In this document: positions 47,301 through 51,461 of the stretch, in pieces | Position numbering within the stretch: position 1 is the first letter of the stretch | Layout of the letters: each line of letters opens with the position of its first letter | Origin: Ypsolopha sequella | Lineage: Eukaryota > Arthropoda > Insecta > Lepidoptera > Ypsolophidae | Length of the DNA stretch: 64,000 nt | NCBI GenBank assembly: GCA_934047225.1 | Contig: OW203992.1 | Coordinates: forward strand, 6,747,501-6,811,500 | Reading direction: 5' to 3' | Program-made: the position numbers and the translations under genes | Notes under the pieces: generated by a model | The model's database searches: none | Told to the model about the DNA's origin: nothing | The model's input: the letters and a program-made list of their open reading frames with translations, nothing else

Positions 47301-49210
47301 TGTATTATGCATTTATGAAAACATTGCGGTTCCCATGGCAACCAAGTCGCAGTTAAAAGAAAAAAAAAACAAGTGTCAAAAAATTTCAACATAACAGCTC
47401 TACTTCGAAAAGTTCAAGTAATCATCCATCTACCACTCTACAGTCAGCTTGCTTTCTCCAACGAACAAGCGGTTACAAAGACGCAAGCCGAAAACAGCCC
47501 ACGCACGGCCGTTCGATTTTCCGCCAAAACCGCAAACGGGCGCGTTTCCCCTCGCAGCCAAGCGGCGCGGCGCAGCGCGGCGCGGCGGCCCCGCTCCCAC
47601 CCGTTCAATACACAAAGAGCGTCTCAGCCGCCATTTTAGAACGAAACCGCGCGTTTCCCCCCGCGGCGGGTCGTTCGTTGCGCGTCAGTCGCCCGGCTGG
47701 CCGCCACCCGCCCGGACAACAACGTTTACCTGCTCGGCGCGTTTAATAGAAGCCATGCAATTCGAATACGACCCCGAGAAGCTGATCGAAGAAGTGAAGA
47801 AACGACCCGGCATCTGGGACTTCGAAAGTATAGAGTACAGGGCCAAGAACCAAAGGGCGAGATTGTGGGCCGAAGTCGTGAAGGAGCTCAATCAAACCAC
47901 CCAACACGTGACGAAGAGCGAAATCAGGGAACTAGGTAATAATCACGTTTCATATTTATACCTTATCTTTGTTTGATCCATAGAGCAATTCGATTCGATT
48001 CGGTACTAACAAAAATAGTGTTATAATTATATTTAGTCTGAGTAGACTGTGGTAAAAGAGACAAACCTATACACAATGTGGTATGATAGATAAGAATAAT
48101 AACAGTAGAACCACTTTAAGTTTACCGCTGGTAAGGCTCTTGTTGATAAGGAAAAAGGGGTTATAATGGAATGCAGTTGTTAGTTTGACAAAACCGCTGT
48201 TCACATAGCCGTGCAGTATTATTAAAATTCTGAAGCCGTCTTTGAATCTTTAGCATACATCAATTCAAAGAGTCAATAGTATGTGTTTTTTTTTTCAGAA
48301 TTACAACTCCAAAAGAAATGGAAGAGCATAAGGGATTGCTTTCAAAAATACGTTTCCCACCCTGAAAGGACCAAGAGACCTTACATTTACAACAAACAAT
48401 TGCAATTTCTACTTAAGGGTCAAGAGCCAATTGAGACTAATGGCTCCAGTGAATCCGATGATGATGGCAATAGTAAATCAAGAAGATTGAAATGGAAAAG
48501 AACCATAAAGGTGAGAACTGGTCGTGCTAACAATACAGATGACGACGACAATGAAGACACTAACGATAATGGTCAAGACGATATTGATACCAATTATTCA
48601 GATTACGAATCACCTGCTCCGAAAATGCCTAAAATCAAACAGTCAACAGACCAGTTCGCTTTTGCCAATGTTGATGTGATACCAAAGCCTGAAGACAACG
48701 ACCCTGAAAGGTTGTTTCTGTTGTCCCTTCTTCCACACCTCAAGAGCATTCCGGAAGAATTCCGTCTCAACGTCAAAATGGAGCTGATGCAAGTACTTCA
48801 AAACGCTAATTACACTGCCGCTAGAGAACATAAAATTATGTAGCATACACCTGAAGCCAAAAGTAGTTCACCCGACCAAAGTGAACTTATAACAGTTGAG
48901 GATCTCTTCAAAGACTCTGATTACCTACATAAATTATAATTACAACTTAAGTTTAGGTTTAATTAGCTTTTAAGCATACCAGACGCATTCCTTTGTAATT
49001 TAGATTTCTAATACATATATATTTTTATTAATTTTGAAGTATTATTTCTAAAAATATTCTCTTACCTGAGATCTAGATAAGTTAAGGACTGCAGACATCC
49101 GACAGCATCTGGCACATTTCTTATAACATTTTGAGAGAGCAGCAACTTTTCTAGGAAAACATACGTGGTTACTTCATCTGGCAACTCGGTGAATCTGTTT
49201 TTGGATAAAT
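11920..49210 (-). CDS. Lrch: LRCH protein (LRR + calponin-homology), nine exons, 5' incomplete
   Basis: Join, in order of transcription: 49210-49066, 33685-33453, 28879-28743, 25681-25423, 24478-24337, 20632-19948, 15145-15008, 14066-13989, 12675-11920. All introns are GT/AG and all phases agree, giving about 857 residues. Order: leucine-rich repeats (exons 1-3), a conserved post-LRR segment (GKVHIFKYLE), a Ser/Pro linker, a calponin-homology domain (about residues 525-650), a Tyr/Asn/acidic region, and a C-terminal hydrophobic anchor. This is the architecture of animal LRCH proteins, which are cortical, actin- and Rho-GTPase-linked scaffolds; Drosophila Lrch acts in cell shape and division. 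The exon carrying the start and first LRR was not found up to 64000. The MADF-BESS gene at 47755-48843 is nested in one intron. Confidence 0.93.
12921..13065. repeat. GC-rich hairpin MITE
   Basis: CTGTACCGCACCTTAGGCGT opens and the inverse closes (AAAGGTGCGGCAG), with a CG-rich GGCGGGGGG block matched by CCCCCCGCC. An inner pair TAGCATGAG / CTCATGCTA extends the stem. It lies in the last LRCH intron, about 245 bp from the acceptor of the last exon. Confidence 0.7.
13168..13278. repeat. Short MITE of about 111 bp
   Basis: TTACGGTCCGATTCG at the left is matched in inverse at the right (AAATCGGACCGCAAG). The core is AT-rich. It sits in the last LRCH intron. Confidence 0.6.
13989..14066 (-). CDS. 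Lrch: LRCH exon: calponin-homology, 26 codons
   Basis: 78 bp, phase 0 on both sides; acceptor CTGTCGCAG, donor GAAGAG|GTAAGC. It encodes KLTMARCRRNVDNFLEACRR followed by IGVEE. The MA-x-CRRNV-x-NFL-x-AC pattern is the conserved central helix of the LRCH CH domain. Confidence 0.95.
14290..14322. repeat. (TA)n microsatellite
   Basis: An uninterrupted alternating TA run of about 33 bp in the LRCH intron between exons 15008-15145 and 13989-14066. Confidence 0.95.
15008..15145 (-). CDS. Lrch: LRCH exon: calponin-homology core
   Basis: 138 bp, phase 0 on both sides; acceptor TCAACACCAG, donor CACAG|GTAAA. It encodes IIESRLKMQLPEQLAPVL, then ADGVVLCHLANHVRPRSV and ASVHVPSPAQ. The DGVVLCHLANH signature is characteristic of the CH domain of LRCH proteins. 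Confidence 0.96.
15221..15457 (+). pseudogene. Non-LTR reverse transcriptase 3' relic
   Basis: A 79-codon frame reads KEIYGAQVEGRARPDRPRR, then an in-frame TAA where related elements have Trp, then VDQIGDLLKNGNVKSAQNRR and ACITRLMDVAEAKEVCQDH, ending SLVAAYPTGRQW and a stop. This is the conserved C-terminal tail of a lepidopteran non-LTR retrotransposon ORF. Upstream sequence does not continue the frame, so the copy is truncated. Confidence 0.75.
15870..16288 (-). repeat. Dispersed repeat C, copy 1, with small open frame
   Basis: Inverse copy of 58208-58617. Both begin GAGGCTATGCGAATTT and carry an open frame starting MVPIRQTRRKSV, followed by EDLISTIISIE and SKHVFQFQN, ending near MKYTEKK. 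Here the frame runs 97 codons (16086-15793), leaving the repeat at its end. A perfect 20 bp palindrome (GTGTATTTCATGAAATACAC) lies inside it at 15911-15930. The origin is unknown. Confidence 0.65.
16682..16834 (-). pseudogene. Non-LTR retrotransposon ORF tail
   Basis: 51 codons reading GRPRARWTDDLKDVAGGGW, then MRMTEDRQEWRNIGEAYVQQ and WTNTG with a stop. This is the C-terminus of a common lepidopteran non-LTR reverse transcriptase ORF. A second copy is at 46124-46249. Confidence 0.8.
17980..18265 (+). repeat. tRNA-derived SINE
   Basis: A tRNA-like head has an A-box-like TGGTTCCTCAGTCGGTAGG and a B box GGTTCGAATCC at 18031-18041. It is followed by a body with GGCTCACGTTGGGACGTAAAA (shared with the other SINE copies in this window). 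The head ends too loosely to fold as a functional tRNA. Confidence 0.7.
18605..19205 (+). repeat. MITE family D, interrupted copy
   Basis: Left part (about 18605-18736) and right part (about 19119-19205) together match the element at 26102-26361. Landmarks are GTGATCGGGAACAAGG at the left and GGTTGATTAAATTT at the right. A family A element (18737-19118) is inserted between them. Confidence 0.65.
18737..19118 (-). repeat. Dispersed repeat family A, copy 1
   Basis: About 380 bp, inverse orientation to the copies at 31556-31918 and 34776-35098. Shared landmarks include GCCCTAGGGC, TGTGTACCATA and CACTATGCATTGAAAAACG. Identity is high. It contains no protein motif. Confidence 0.75.
19208..19545 (+). 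repeat. tRNA-derived SINE, degraded
   Basis: A tRNA-like head (CAATCTTGAGACCCAGGTTTG) is followed by a body with TTTGTGCCCGAAGTACGG and CATTGGGACGTTAAAATAA, landmarks shared with the SINE copies elsewhere in the window. Several indels are visible. Confidence 0.55.
19948..20632 (-). CDS. Lrch: LRCH exon: linker leading into CH domain
   Basis: 685 bp; acceptor TATTCCACAG, donor GAACG|GTGAGG, ending in phase 0. Starts QYKEALRQQRAQDIYRPR, a family-conserved helix, then a long Ser/Asn/Pro-rich region. It ends MKREFDKQKEETELLQQLRT, the start of the calponin-homology region in LRCH proteins. An internal Met is present but splicing supports the full exon. Confidence 0.93.
21375..21963. repeat. MITE family G, interrupted copy
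   Basis: Outer arms TTATGTATCTATGCAACTGG and the inverse near 21938-21963. The body (GAACTATTTACGAACTGT, TCGATAGTATA) matches the intact copy at 38555-38771. It is split at TA by the element 21503-21918. Confidence 0.75.
21503..21918. mobile_element. Nested MITE inserted at TA
   Basis: Long inverted arms rich in AACTAGTT: the left has TACAGTTAAAACCC and the right GGGTTTTACCTGTA. It is flanked by TA on both sides. The intact family member at 38555-38771 shows the empty site reading AGTATATCTATG. This fits a Tc1/mariner-type TA duplication. Confidence 0.75.
22386..22831. mobile_element. Foldback MITE
   Basis: Outer arms GCAGAGGCGTGCATA and TATGCACGCTACTG, with CCGGAAAAGCAA / TTGCTTTTCCGG further in. 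An inner stem (about 22625-22674 and 22729-22777) is nearly perfect. The right outer arm borders the inner stem through a GTCAAACTTGACC block shared in inverse. Confidence 0.75.
23953..24110 (-). pseudogene. Non-LTR retrotransposon ORF tail, decayed
   Basis: Reads RRWRDDLHLSLSG and, after a frame change, YQQGEAFAQQ followed by stops. The GEAFAQQ-type ending is the usual C-terminus of lepidopteran non-LTR ORFs. Frameshifted and non-functional. Confidence 0.55.
24117..24301. repeat. MITE family I, copy 1
   Basis: Near-perfect inverted arms of about 65 bp, starting GCGGGTCTACCGCGTAATTC and ending GAATTACGCGGTAGACCCGC, around a short core with GCCATCTCTTTTGC. Other copies: 38130-38293, 45709-45873, 46659-46805. 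It ends 36 bp from an LRCH exon (24337-24478). Confidence 0.85.
24337..24478 (-). CDS. Lrch: LRCH exon: Gly/Ser/Pro linker
   Basis: 142 bp; acceptor CTATTTCCAG, donor CTCCGG|GTATGT, phase 1 in and phase 2 out. It encodes low-complexity AGEAGGGGSGRSTPSTPSTL and a Leu/Pro/Ser stretch, probably disordered. It is accepted because both splice sites and both phases agree with the neighbouring exons. Confidence 0.8.
24518..24655 (-). repeat. SINE fragment
   Basis: Landmarks GTGTCAGAAGTGTTCCCG and GCGTGATGGGTGGTGAGCTC are shared with the copies at 41325, 43098 and 53868. The tRNA-like head is missing. It lies 40 bp from the LRCH exon acceptor at 24478. Confidence 0.65.
24941..25345. repeat. MITE family B, copy 1
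   Basis: Ends TATGAAATTGC and GCAATTTCATA. It is a direct copy of 36321-36735 over about 400 bp, with scattered substitutions and small indels. AT-rich, no coding potential. Confidence 0.8.
25423..25681 (-). CDS. Lrch: LRCH exon: post-LRR segment and linker
   Basis: 259 bp; acceptor CTCTTTTAG, donor AATGAGG|GTGAGT. Starts VCMRGKVHIFKYLENVA, matching the conserved stretch right after the LRRs in LRCH proteins. The rest is basic and Ser-rich and includes DSGYSTDGVDKRWSNE, also typical of the family. Confidence 0.93.
26102..26361. repeat. MITE family D, intact copy
   Basis: Inverted arms of about 55 bp: AGGTGAAATTAAATCAACCG at the left and CGGTTGATTAAATTTCACCT at the right, continuing through an ATTCATACTGGA / TCCAGTATGAAT block. 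It is the reference copy for 18605-19205 and 39323-39453. Confidence 0.85.
27032..28711. repeat. Minisatellite, 40 units of 42 bp
   Basis: The unit begins AGCCACAGCTCAGCCTCTTT and ends CGTCAGAGACACTAAAT. The distance from the first to the last unit start is exactly 39 x 42 bp, so no unit has gained or lost a base. Most units differ by only 0-3 substitutions; the commonest is AAT/AAC just before AGCC. Because 42 is a multiple of 3 and the unit lacks stops in several frames, long open frames (430 and 519 codons) appear on both strands, but they are by-products. It lies in an LRCH intron, 31 bp from the donor of exon 28743-28879. Confidence 0.97.
28743..28879 (-). CDS. Lrch: LRCH exon: last LRRs
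   Basis: 137 bp; acceptor GTCTTCCAG, donor CCACG|GTAAG, ending in phase 0. It encodes YLRLEHLDVSCNCISSLPLE and LVTLELDNNPLVSPPTT, the last LRR followed by the NPL-x-SPP cap usual in LRCH proteins. The donor lies 31 bp from the end of the 42 bp minisatellite. Confidence 0.93.
28999..29152. repeat. MITE of about 154 bp
   Basis: GCGTTCCTAAACGCCCGCCC opens and is approximately inverted at the end (CCCCGGCGTTTAGGAAAC), extending through AATTTAACTGTC / GACAGTTAATTT. It lies just upstream of an LRCH exon, in the intron. Confidence 0.7.
29328..29588. mobile_element. Hairpin-ended element enclosing a tRNA-like sequence
   Basis: The left arm (AGAGTGCATTACAAACCAG and on) and right arm (CTGGTTTGTAATGCACTCT) are inverted copies of about 38 bp. 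Inside lie the tRNA-like sequence at 29369-29440 and a second partial copy of its 3' part (GGTTCGAATCCTGGCCCG at 29495-29512). A block containing TTTTTTCAAATTCTT is also duplicated. Confidence 0.7.
29369..29440 (+). tRNA. tRNA-like sequence, probably a pseudogene
   Basis: 72 nt with a D-arm region GGCGCAATTGGTAGCGC, anticodon stem CTTGT/ACAAG, loop CTTGATA, and T-arm GGTTCGAATCC. The 7-base loop puts TGA at the anticodon (29401-29403), but there is no long variable arm as a serine tRNA should have. A one-base shift would give GAT (Ile). The acceptor stem (CCTCGGT against CCCGGGG) has one wobble and one mismatch. It lies inside an inverted-repeat element, so function is doubtful. Confidence 0.45.
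30303..30310 (+). promoter_or_regulatory. TATA-like box
   Basis: TATAAATA, 38 bp before the ATG of the small frame at 30341. In an AT-rich genome this is weak evidence, but the sequence upstream (29800-30300) is richer in G+C than its surroundings. Confidence 0.25.
30341..30487 (+). CDS. Candidate small Cys-rich ORF, 48 codons
   Basis: Starts at an ATG in good context (AAAAATGG), downstream of a TATA-like box. The peptide begins MASGGSNYCESCAGNVCVQK and then turns basic (KKRSNREK). It has four cysteines, two as C-x2-C. An internal GT (AATG|GTACGT) could instead be a splice donor, making this a first exon. No family is recognised. It lies in an LRCH intron on the opposite strand, and could be part of an unrecognised transposon. 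Confidence 0.2.
   Translation: MASGGSNYCESCAGNVCVQKLRNGTFSKLCYAEKKRSNREKPLRTGFK
30488..31555. other. Intronic stretch, little recognised
   Basis: AT-rich LRCH intron sequence. A fragment GCGAGTCTGACTCGCACTTGACC at about 30840-30862 belongs to the repeat J family (complete at 34068-34353). An 87-codon frame at 31157 has hydrophobic residues but no recognisable domain. Confidence 0.35.
31556..31918 (+). repeat. Dispersed repeat family A, copy 2
   Basis: Begins TAGTAGTTTATGCTACCAGG and ends TTACGAGCACTTGCATTGAA. High similarity to 34776-35098 and, in inverse, to 18737-19118. Confidence 0.8.
32338..32420 (-). repeat. SINE head fragment
   Basis: ACTCATTGGTGCATGGCCTG and the following GGAATCGAACCTGG match the tRNA-like end of the SINE at 41325-41655 (ACTCATTGGTACATGCCCGA, GGATCGAACCTG). 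Only the 5' part is recognisable. Confidence 0.45.
32825..33080 (-). pseudogene. Non-LTR reverse transcriptase C-terminal fragment
   Basis: Reads LLGLSRRCSASGMFAEARKD, then CFYTTIRKRAASLVRCVRAS and LLSTIAARLDCPYLSRCSG. This is the recognisable C-terminus of a lepidopteran CR1/Jockey-type ORF2, following the reverse transcriptase thumb. 5'-truncated and isolated. Confidence 0.7.
33225..33249. repeat. (TA)n microsatellite
   Basis: Alternating TA run of about 25 bp in the LRCH intron, about 200 bp from the exon at 33453-33685. Confidence 0.9.
33453..33685 (-). CDS. Lrch: LRCH exon: LRRs
   Basis: 233 bp; acceptor CTGTTCCAG, donor TTTAC|GTGAGT. It encodes about 3.5 LRR turns: NQLIELPREICQMPLQVLLV, then NELTSLPKEIGKM, then HNRLNQIPMTLG, then NNQLGLLPL. 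The spacing of about 23 residues per repeat is the typical short LRR seen in LRCH and Ras-suppressor-type proteins. Confidence 0.93.
34068..34353 (+). repeat. Dispersed repeat J, complete copy
   Basis: Begins GGCCAAGTGCGAGTCGGACT and ends GGGTACGGAACCCTAAAAA. The interior has GAGATACAGCCTGG and a purine-rich GACGGACAGACAGACGGACA stretch. This layout is a very common short interspersed repeat in moth genomes. Partial copies in this window: 1462, 30840, 43345, 43945, 45432, 46275, 46856. Confidence 0.8.
34776..35098 (+). repeat. Dispersed repeat family A, copy 3
   Basis: Same family as 31556-31918 but lacking about 50 bp after GGGCGAAAAGGA. Ends TTACGAGCACTTGCATTGAA. Confidence 0.8.
35099..36196. 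other. Intronic stretch, nothing firmly recognised
   Basis: AT-rich sequence. At 35602-35949 a minus-strand frame of 115 codons includes MATNEHEGTYFISFHCITFR, followed by KFVSSVRDS. It overlaps a B-box-like GATTCGAACC (35876), so it is more likely a dispersed repeat than a gene. No firm call. Confidence 0.3.
36197..36320 (+). repeat. tRNA-derived SINE, short copy
   Basis: tRNA-like head CCGCCTCTGTGGTCTAGT with B box GGTTCAAATCC (36236-36246), then TTTGTGCCCGAACTACGG and CACGTTGGGACGTAATA. It abuts the family B MITE at 36321. Confidence 0.7.
36321..36735. repeat. MITE family B, copy 2
   Basis: Ends GGTCTTAACATATGAAATTG and CAATTTCATATGTAAAGACC, inverted with one or two mismatches. Direct copy of 24941-25345. 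Confidence 0.85.
36743..36900 (+). repeat. SINE tail fragment
   Basis: CGACGAGTGTGGACTGTAAC and CACCTCTGACACCCCCTCGG match, in inverse, the ends of the SINE copies at 43098 and 53868. Confidence 0.4.
37074..37205 (+). CDS. Candidate isolated coding exon
   Basis: The frame reads MRPRRQFESKHPQSYVRIVD then ENGEIIKRTLRK, followed at 37170 by GTATTT, which could be a donor. Without splicing it stops at 37205 (43 residues). It is open upstream to a TAA at 37024-37026, so the exon could start near 37027. The amino-acid make-up looks protein-like, unlike neighbouring frames, but no partner exon and no family were recognised. It could be a relic of a mobile element. Confidence 0.25.
   Translation: MRPRRQFESKHPQSYVRIVDENGEIIKRTLRKVFLELQCRRAV
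37206..38129. other. Intronic stretch, nothing recognised
   Basis: AT-rich LRCH intron. No exon, RNA gene or inverted-repeat element could be supported. Confidence 0.4.
38130..38293. repeat. MITE family I, copy 2
   Basis: Begins AGGGGCTCTACCGCGTAATT and ends AATTACGCGGTAGACCCAC. The left arm differs from the 24117 copy (TTCAAGCAAATGCATGCG) while the right arm is almost identical. Confidence 0.85.
38555..38771. repeat. MITE family G, intact copy
   Basis: Inverted arms ATTATGTATCTTTGGTTTCC and ACCAAAGATACATAAT, with CCAACTGGACTGGGT matched by ACCCAGTCCAGTTGG. 217 bp. It shows the empty site of the insertion found at 21503-21918. Confidence 0.85.
38892..39321. mobile_element. Non-autonomous hAT-like element with 8 bp duplication
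   Basis: Terminal repeats CAGGGTTGGATT and AATCCAACCCTG, flanked on both sides by ATATAGGA (38884-38891 and 39322-39329). Eight-base target duplications and CA-G-rich ends are hAT hallmarks. The 430 bp interior is AT-rich, with repeated TAGTAT words and no transposase. Confidence 0.8.
39323..39453. repeat. MITE family D, internally deleted A-to-G variant
   Basis: Aligns without gaps to both ends of the 26102-26361 copy but lacks the middle. Differences are mostly A in the reference and G here: for example GATTAAATTT becomes GATTGGATTT, and CACTAACC becomes CCCTGGCC. See the findings. Confidence 0.75.
39454..40827. other. Intronic stretch with a retroelement tail
   Basis: Contains a TTTTGAATTTGAA microsatellite (about 39620-39660). 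Near 40113-40133 the word CAATAAAGAATAAAG resembles the 3' end of a lepidopteran non-LTR element. No gene supported. Confidence 0.35.
40828..41312. repeat. Stacked copies of the TTAA-element arm
   Basis: A near-perfect palindrome (about 40831-40919, arms AATTTACAGAAACCAATGG ...) is followed by two direct partial copies of the arm of the 8198-9450 element (from about 40961 and about 41144). The last ends CCGGCTGCGAAACCGCTCTTAA. Confidence 0.75.
41325..41655 (-). repeat. tRNA-derived SINE, near full length
   Basis: On the minus strand the head reads GCCGCGGTATCTCAGGCGGT with B box GGTTCGATCCC (41588-41598), then the body with AACATCGCGAGGAAACCTGC and GGGCACAAATACACG-type landmarks. The tail ends at the GAACTCTTCTGACTCTCC region. 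It is the best reference copy for the SINE family in this window. Confidence 0.8.
41656..43097. other. Intronic stretch, nothing recognised
   Basis: Moderately GC-rich near 41720-41980 (several CG-rich words), then AT-rich. Small frames show no domain. Confidence 0.35.
43098..43225 (-). repeat. SINE fragment
   Basis: Landmarks CCCGAGGAGGTGTCAGAGGT and GATGGGTGGTGAGCTCTA match the minus-oriented SINE copies at 24518 and 53868. Confidence 0.65.
43226..44457. other. Intronic stretch with repeat J fragments
   Basis: Fragments of repeat J at about 43343-43360 (TTAGGGTTCCGTATCC) and 43940-43985 (TACGGAACCCTCGG ... TTCGCACTTGACC). Otherwise AT-rich and non-coding. Confidence 0.4.
44458..44882. mobile_element. 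TTAA-flanked MITE
   Basis: Left TTAACCCTTAACTACTAACC and right GGTGGTAGGTAGTTAAGTGTTAA are inverted. Further in, GCGGTCATAGAGACCGC is matched by GCGGTCTCTGAGACC. TTAA at both ends fits a piggyBac-type target. The interior is non-coding. Confidence 0.7.
45432..45621 (-). repeat. Dispersed repeat J, partial copy
   Basis: Begins TAGGGTTCCGTACTC and ends GCGCGAGTCCGACTCGCACT, the inverse of the 34068 copy, with a middle deletion. Confidence 0.75.
45709..45873. repeat. MITE family I, copy 3
   Basis: Nearly identical to the 38130-38293 copy, including the atypical left arm TTCAAGCAAATGCATACG. Confidence 0.85.
46124..46249 (-). pseudogene. Non-LTR retrotransposon ORF tail, copy 2
   Basis: Reads RARWTDDLKDVAGGGWMRMT then EDRQEWRNMGEPYVQQWTNT and G before the stop. 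Same tail as 16682-16834; the preceding GRP is lost. Confidence 0.8.
46275..46350 (+). repeat. Dispersed repeat J, short copy
   Basis: GGCCAAGTACGAGTTGGACT to GGGAACCCTAAAAA; both ends of the family with the middle deleted. Confidence 0.75.
46659..46805. repeat. MITE family I, copy 4
   Basis: Left CGCGGGTCTACCATCAACAT and right TTACGCGGTAGAGCCGC. The left arm lacks 18 bp relative to the 24117 copy. Confidence 0.85.
46856..47094 (+). repeat. Dispersed repeat J, 3' part
   Basis: Includes GACAGACGGACGGACAGACA and ends GGGTACAGAACCCTAAA, like the right half of 34068-34353. Confidence 0.65.
47480..47754 (+). promoter_or_regulatory. CpG-rich promoter/5'UTR of MADF-BESS gene
   Basis: About 270 bp very rich in CG, ending at the MADF-BESS start codon, in an otherwise AT-rich intron. 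It contains the word GCCGCCATTTTAGAACG. No TATA box is seen. Composition and position suggest a broad CpG promoter with 5'UTR; no transcript evidence is available. Confidence 0.6.
47755..48843 (+). CDS. MADF-BESS domain protein, two exons
   Basis: Join 47755-47935, 48299-48843 (intron GTAATA ... TTTTTCAG), 241 residues. The MADF domain covers about residues 8-95: KLIEEVKKRPGIWDF, SIEYRAKNQRARLWAEVVKE, then across the junction LQLQKKWKSIRDCFQKYV. An acidic Asp/Asn linker follows. The BESS motif (DPERLFLLSLLPHLKSIP and on to LMQVLQN) lies at about residues 193-228. MADF binds DNA in a Myb-like way and BESS mediates protein contacts, so the product is probably a nuclear transcription factor of the Adf-1 class. 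I chose the ATG with context AGCCATGC; the open frame continues upstream through the CpG-rich segment but is not protein-like. The gene is nested in an LRCH intron on the opposite strand. Confidence 0.92.
49066..49210 (-). CDS. Lrch: LRCH exon (first seen): LRRs
   Basis: 145 bp, entering in phase 1 and leaving in phase 2. Acceptor ATTGTTTCAG, donor CTCAG|GTAAG. It encodes two LRR turns, with LSKNRFTELPDEV near the start and LQSLTYLDLS at the end, continuing into SSNQLIELP of the next exon. It starts 222 bp past the stop codon of the opposite-strand MADF-BESS gene. Confidence 0.92.
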
Positions 49211-49402
49211 CTGAAACAATGAAATTGTTATTTTTAGAATATATTAATTTTAACCAATAGAAGAAACTGGATCTTTTAATGGGGTGAGATGTATTTTAAC
49301 CCAAATTGTAATTTAATAGCCTTAGTTCGCCTAAGTGAAGGGGGTTATTCTAACAGGGAGAGAAGAAAATTTCCTTTTAACATCATGACATGACTTTACG
49401 AC

Positions 49403-49775
49403 TTAAGGGCATCTTGTTTGTCCGAACTCCAAATAAGCGCTCTTCGCTGATAATGGCCTTATTTTGCTAAAATTTTAATTTGTAAAACTTATCTCTTCCA
49501 TTAATATAATGACTTAAACATAAAACATTTACCAGAATCAAAAACACACAAAAATTACAAGCGTTTAAAAGTAAATAATGGAATTTACACTCCAGGACTT
49601 TTAAACGTTTGTAACTTTTGTGTGTATTTGATTTTGGTAAATGTTTTTGGTTCAAGTCACAGATTAATGTACGAGATAAGTTTCACAAATTAAAATTTTA
49701 GCCAAATATTAACAAATGAGGCCATTATCAGCAAAGAGCGCTTATTTAAAATTCAGGCGAACACGGTGCTCTTAA
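49403..49775. mobile_element. TTAA-flanked foldback element
   Basis: Nearly the whole 373 bp is two inverted arms: left with AAATAAGCGCTCTTCGCTGA, right with TCAGCAAAGAGCGCTTATTT, meeting near 49580. The outermost words are TTAAGGGCA and GTGCTCTTAA. It lies 193 bp upstream of an LRCH exon. Confidence 0.8.
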
Positions 49776-51019
49776 GGTGATATATCATCCGTGCAAAGGT
49801 CCTCGTTACTCCAGGCGGAAAGACCCGCAGTGCGAGCAGGATGGAATCGGGGAAAATTGACAAAAAGTCGGTTTTAAATTAATACAAAATTAACTAAAAT
49901 AGCTATGGAAATTTTCATAACCAGTAATTTAGGTATTGTTAAAACCCATCTAAATAAATATTTTTGAAGTCTGTATGCTATCCCAATTTGTCAGAATATC
50001 AAAAAAAGTGTAAATTTACACCTCATTTTAATAATTATTTCTATCAAGTGAAATTTCTTCAATCGCGGTTCTGATAGACCAAAATCTAGAAAAAGGTCCG
50101 GAAATTGTTATACTAATTTATTTAACTTGGGACTTCTTTTGAACAACAGATAAATAACTTCAAAAAGTACGATATACCCCCTTAAGTAATGGAAGCCATG
50201 AAACTACCTCATAATAATTTAGTGCACCAGTCATGTTGGGGTTAGCTTCTTGAGCAACTAAATCTTTTGAATTATAACAACAACAAAGATCTCTTTGAAA
50301 ACATGCCAAAAAGATTTATGAAAAATCTTTCTGTATTCAAACTTTATAAGTATACACGCCTCGCGTCAGTTATACTGACATGGGTTTTTACTGGTTCTCT
50401 TCTAGTAAAGGCTCCAGGATGAATTTTGAAACACAAATATGATACAAACAACCTACGAGTAGGTATCGATGTAAACCAGTCGTGCGATTAGTTCGTCGAC
50501 ATCGTATCCTGGCTCACCGTCTGATGCGGTAAGATCGTCTTTCCGGACAACCGCAGTTCTACCAAGAGTACCAAGTTACAAGACTCCTGACAACCCGGGT
50601 TTAGTCTCGATTACGTAATACCCACCTATGTTCCGTAATCATAGGTAATTTCATATTGTATATCTTATCGATATGTCGTATTTGGTAACTTCATTGATTC
50701 TTGATTCTGACGTGGAAATAATTGTCCCTCAGGACGAAAAGTTGTTTTTGTAGTAAAAATTGTAATGTACAAAAAAAATGCAATAAGGATACCAATAAAT
50801 AATGAGACAAATACTTCTTTGGTGCGGTTATTCAATTTCAATGCAGATGAGACATTCTAAGATGAGATGAAGATATAGGTAACTGCAATGGTAAGGAAGT
50901 AAGTACAACTTAACTACGATAATTATAAGCTTCTAGGTCATGAAAACGAAATACCAAAACCATTTGCAAATCATAGATATTCTTAGGATAGCGTGTGTTT
51001 ATTCTGATTGGATTACAGA
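49776..51019. other. Stretch with nothing recognised
   Basis: AT-rich upstream LRCH intron. Slightly GC-richer near 50470-50640. No LRR-coding exon was found here on the minus strand. Confidence 0.4.
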
Positions 51020-51461
51020 ATATCTAGGTTCCCAAATATATATATATATATATTTTTTTTTTTATTATTTTTTTTTTTTATTTATTATTTTATACACAAA
51101 TTTCAGTAAACAATATTCGCCAAACTGCTAAACAGTTTGTTGGCGATACGCTCTTACAAATTTTTTGTTCCTTAAATAAGCATTTTAGGCACTAACTTAA
51201 AATCTAATACTTATGGAGTCTTGAGAAAAAATTATAATAATAATAGTTTTGTAGAATTGTAGCTATGCGTTTAAAGTTTTAATTATTCAGAAAAGATAAC
51301 AATGTGCTCTTTAATTTATTCTTTAAGTTACCAATTTGAAAGGACACTGATTTAAAGACGACATATAAGCAATTTAAAATGTCCATAGAAAGCTTATTTA
51401 TCTAATATTTCATGTTTAAATCAGTGTTCTTATTTAATATGTATTTGGGAACCTAGATATG
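51020..51461. repeat. MITE with TATCTAGGTTCCCAAATA ends
   Basis: Left TATCTAGGTTCCCAAATA and right TATTTGGGAACCTAGATA are perfect inverses, 18 bp. The interior has a TA run, long T runs, and a small hairpin (GCCAAACTG ... CAGTTTGTTGGC). Confidence 0.75.

Noticed and set aside
47449..47754. Upstream extension of the MADF-BESS frame by about 100 residues
   Set aside because: The extension is Arg/Pro/Ala-rich translation of the CpG island and precedes a good start codon. It is better read as 5'UTR.
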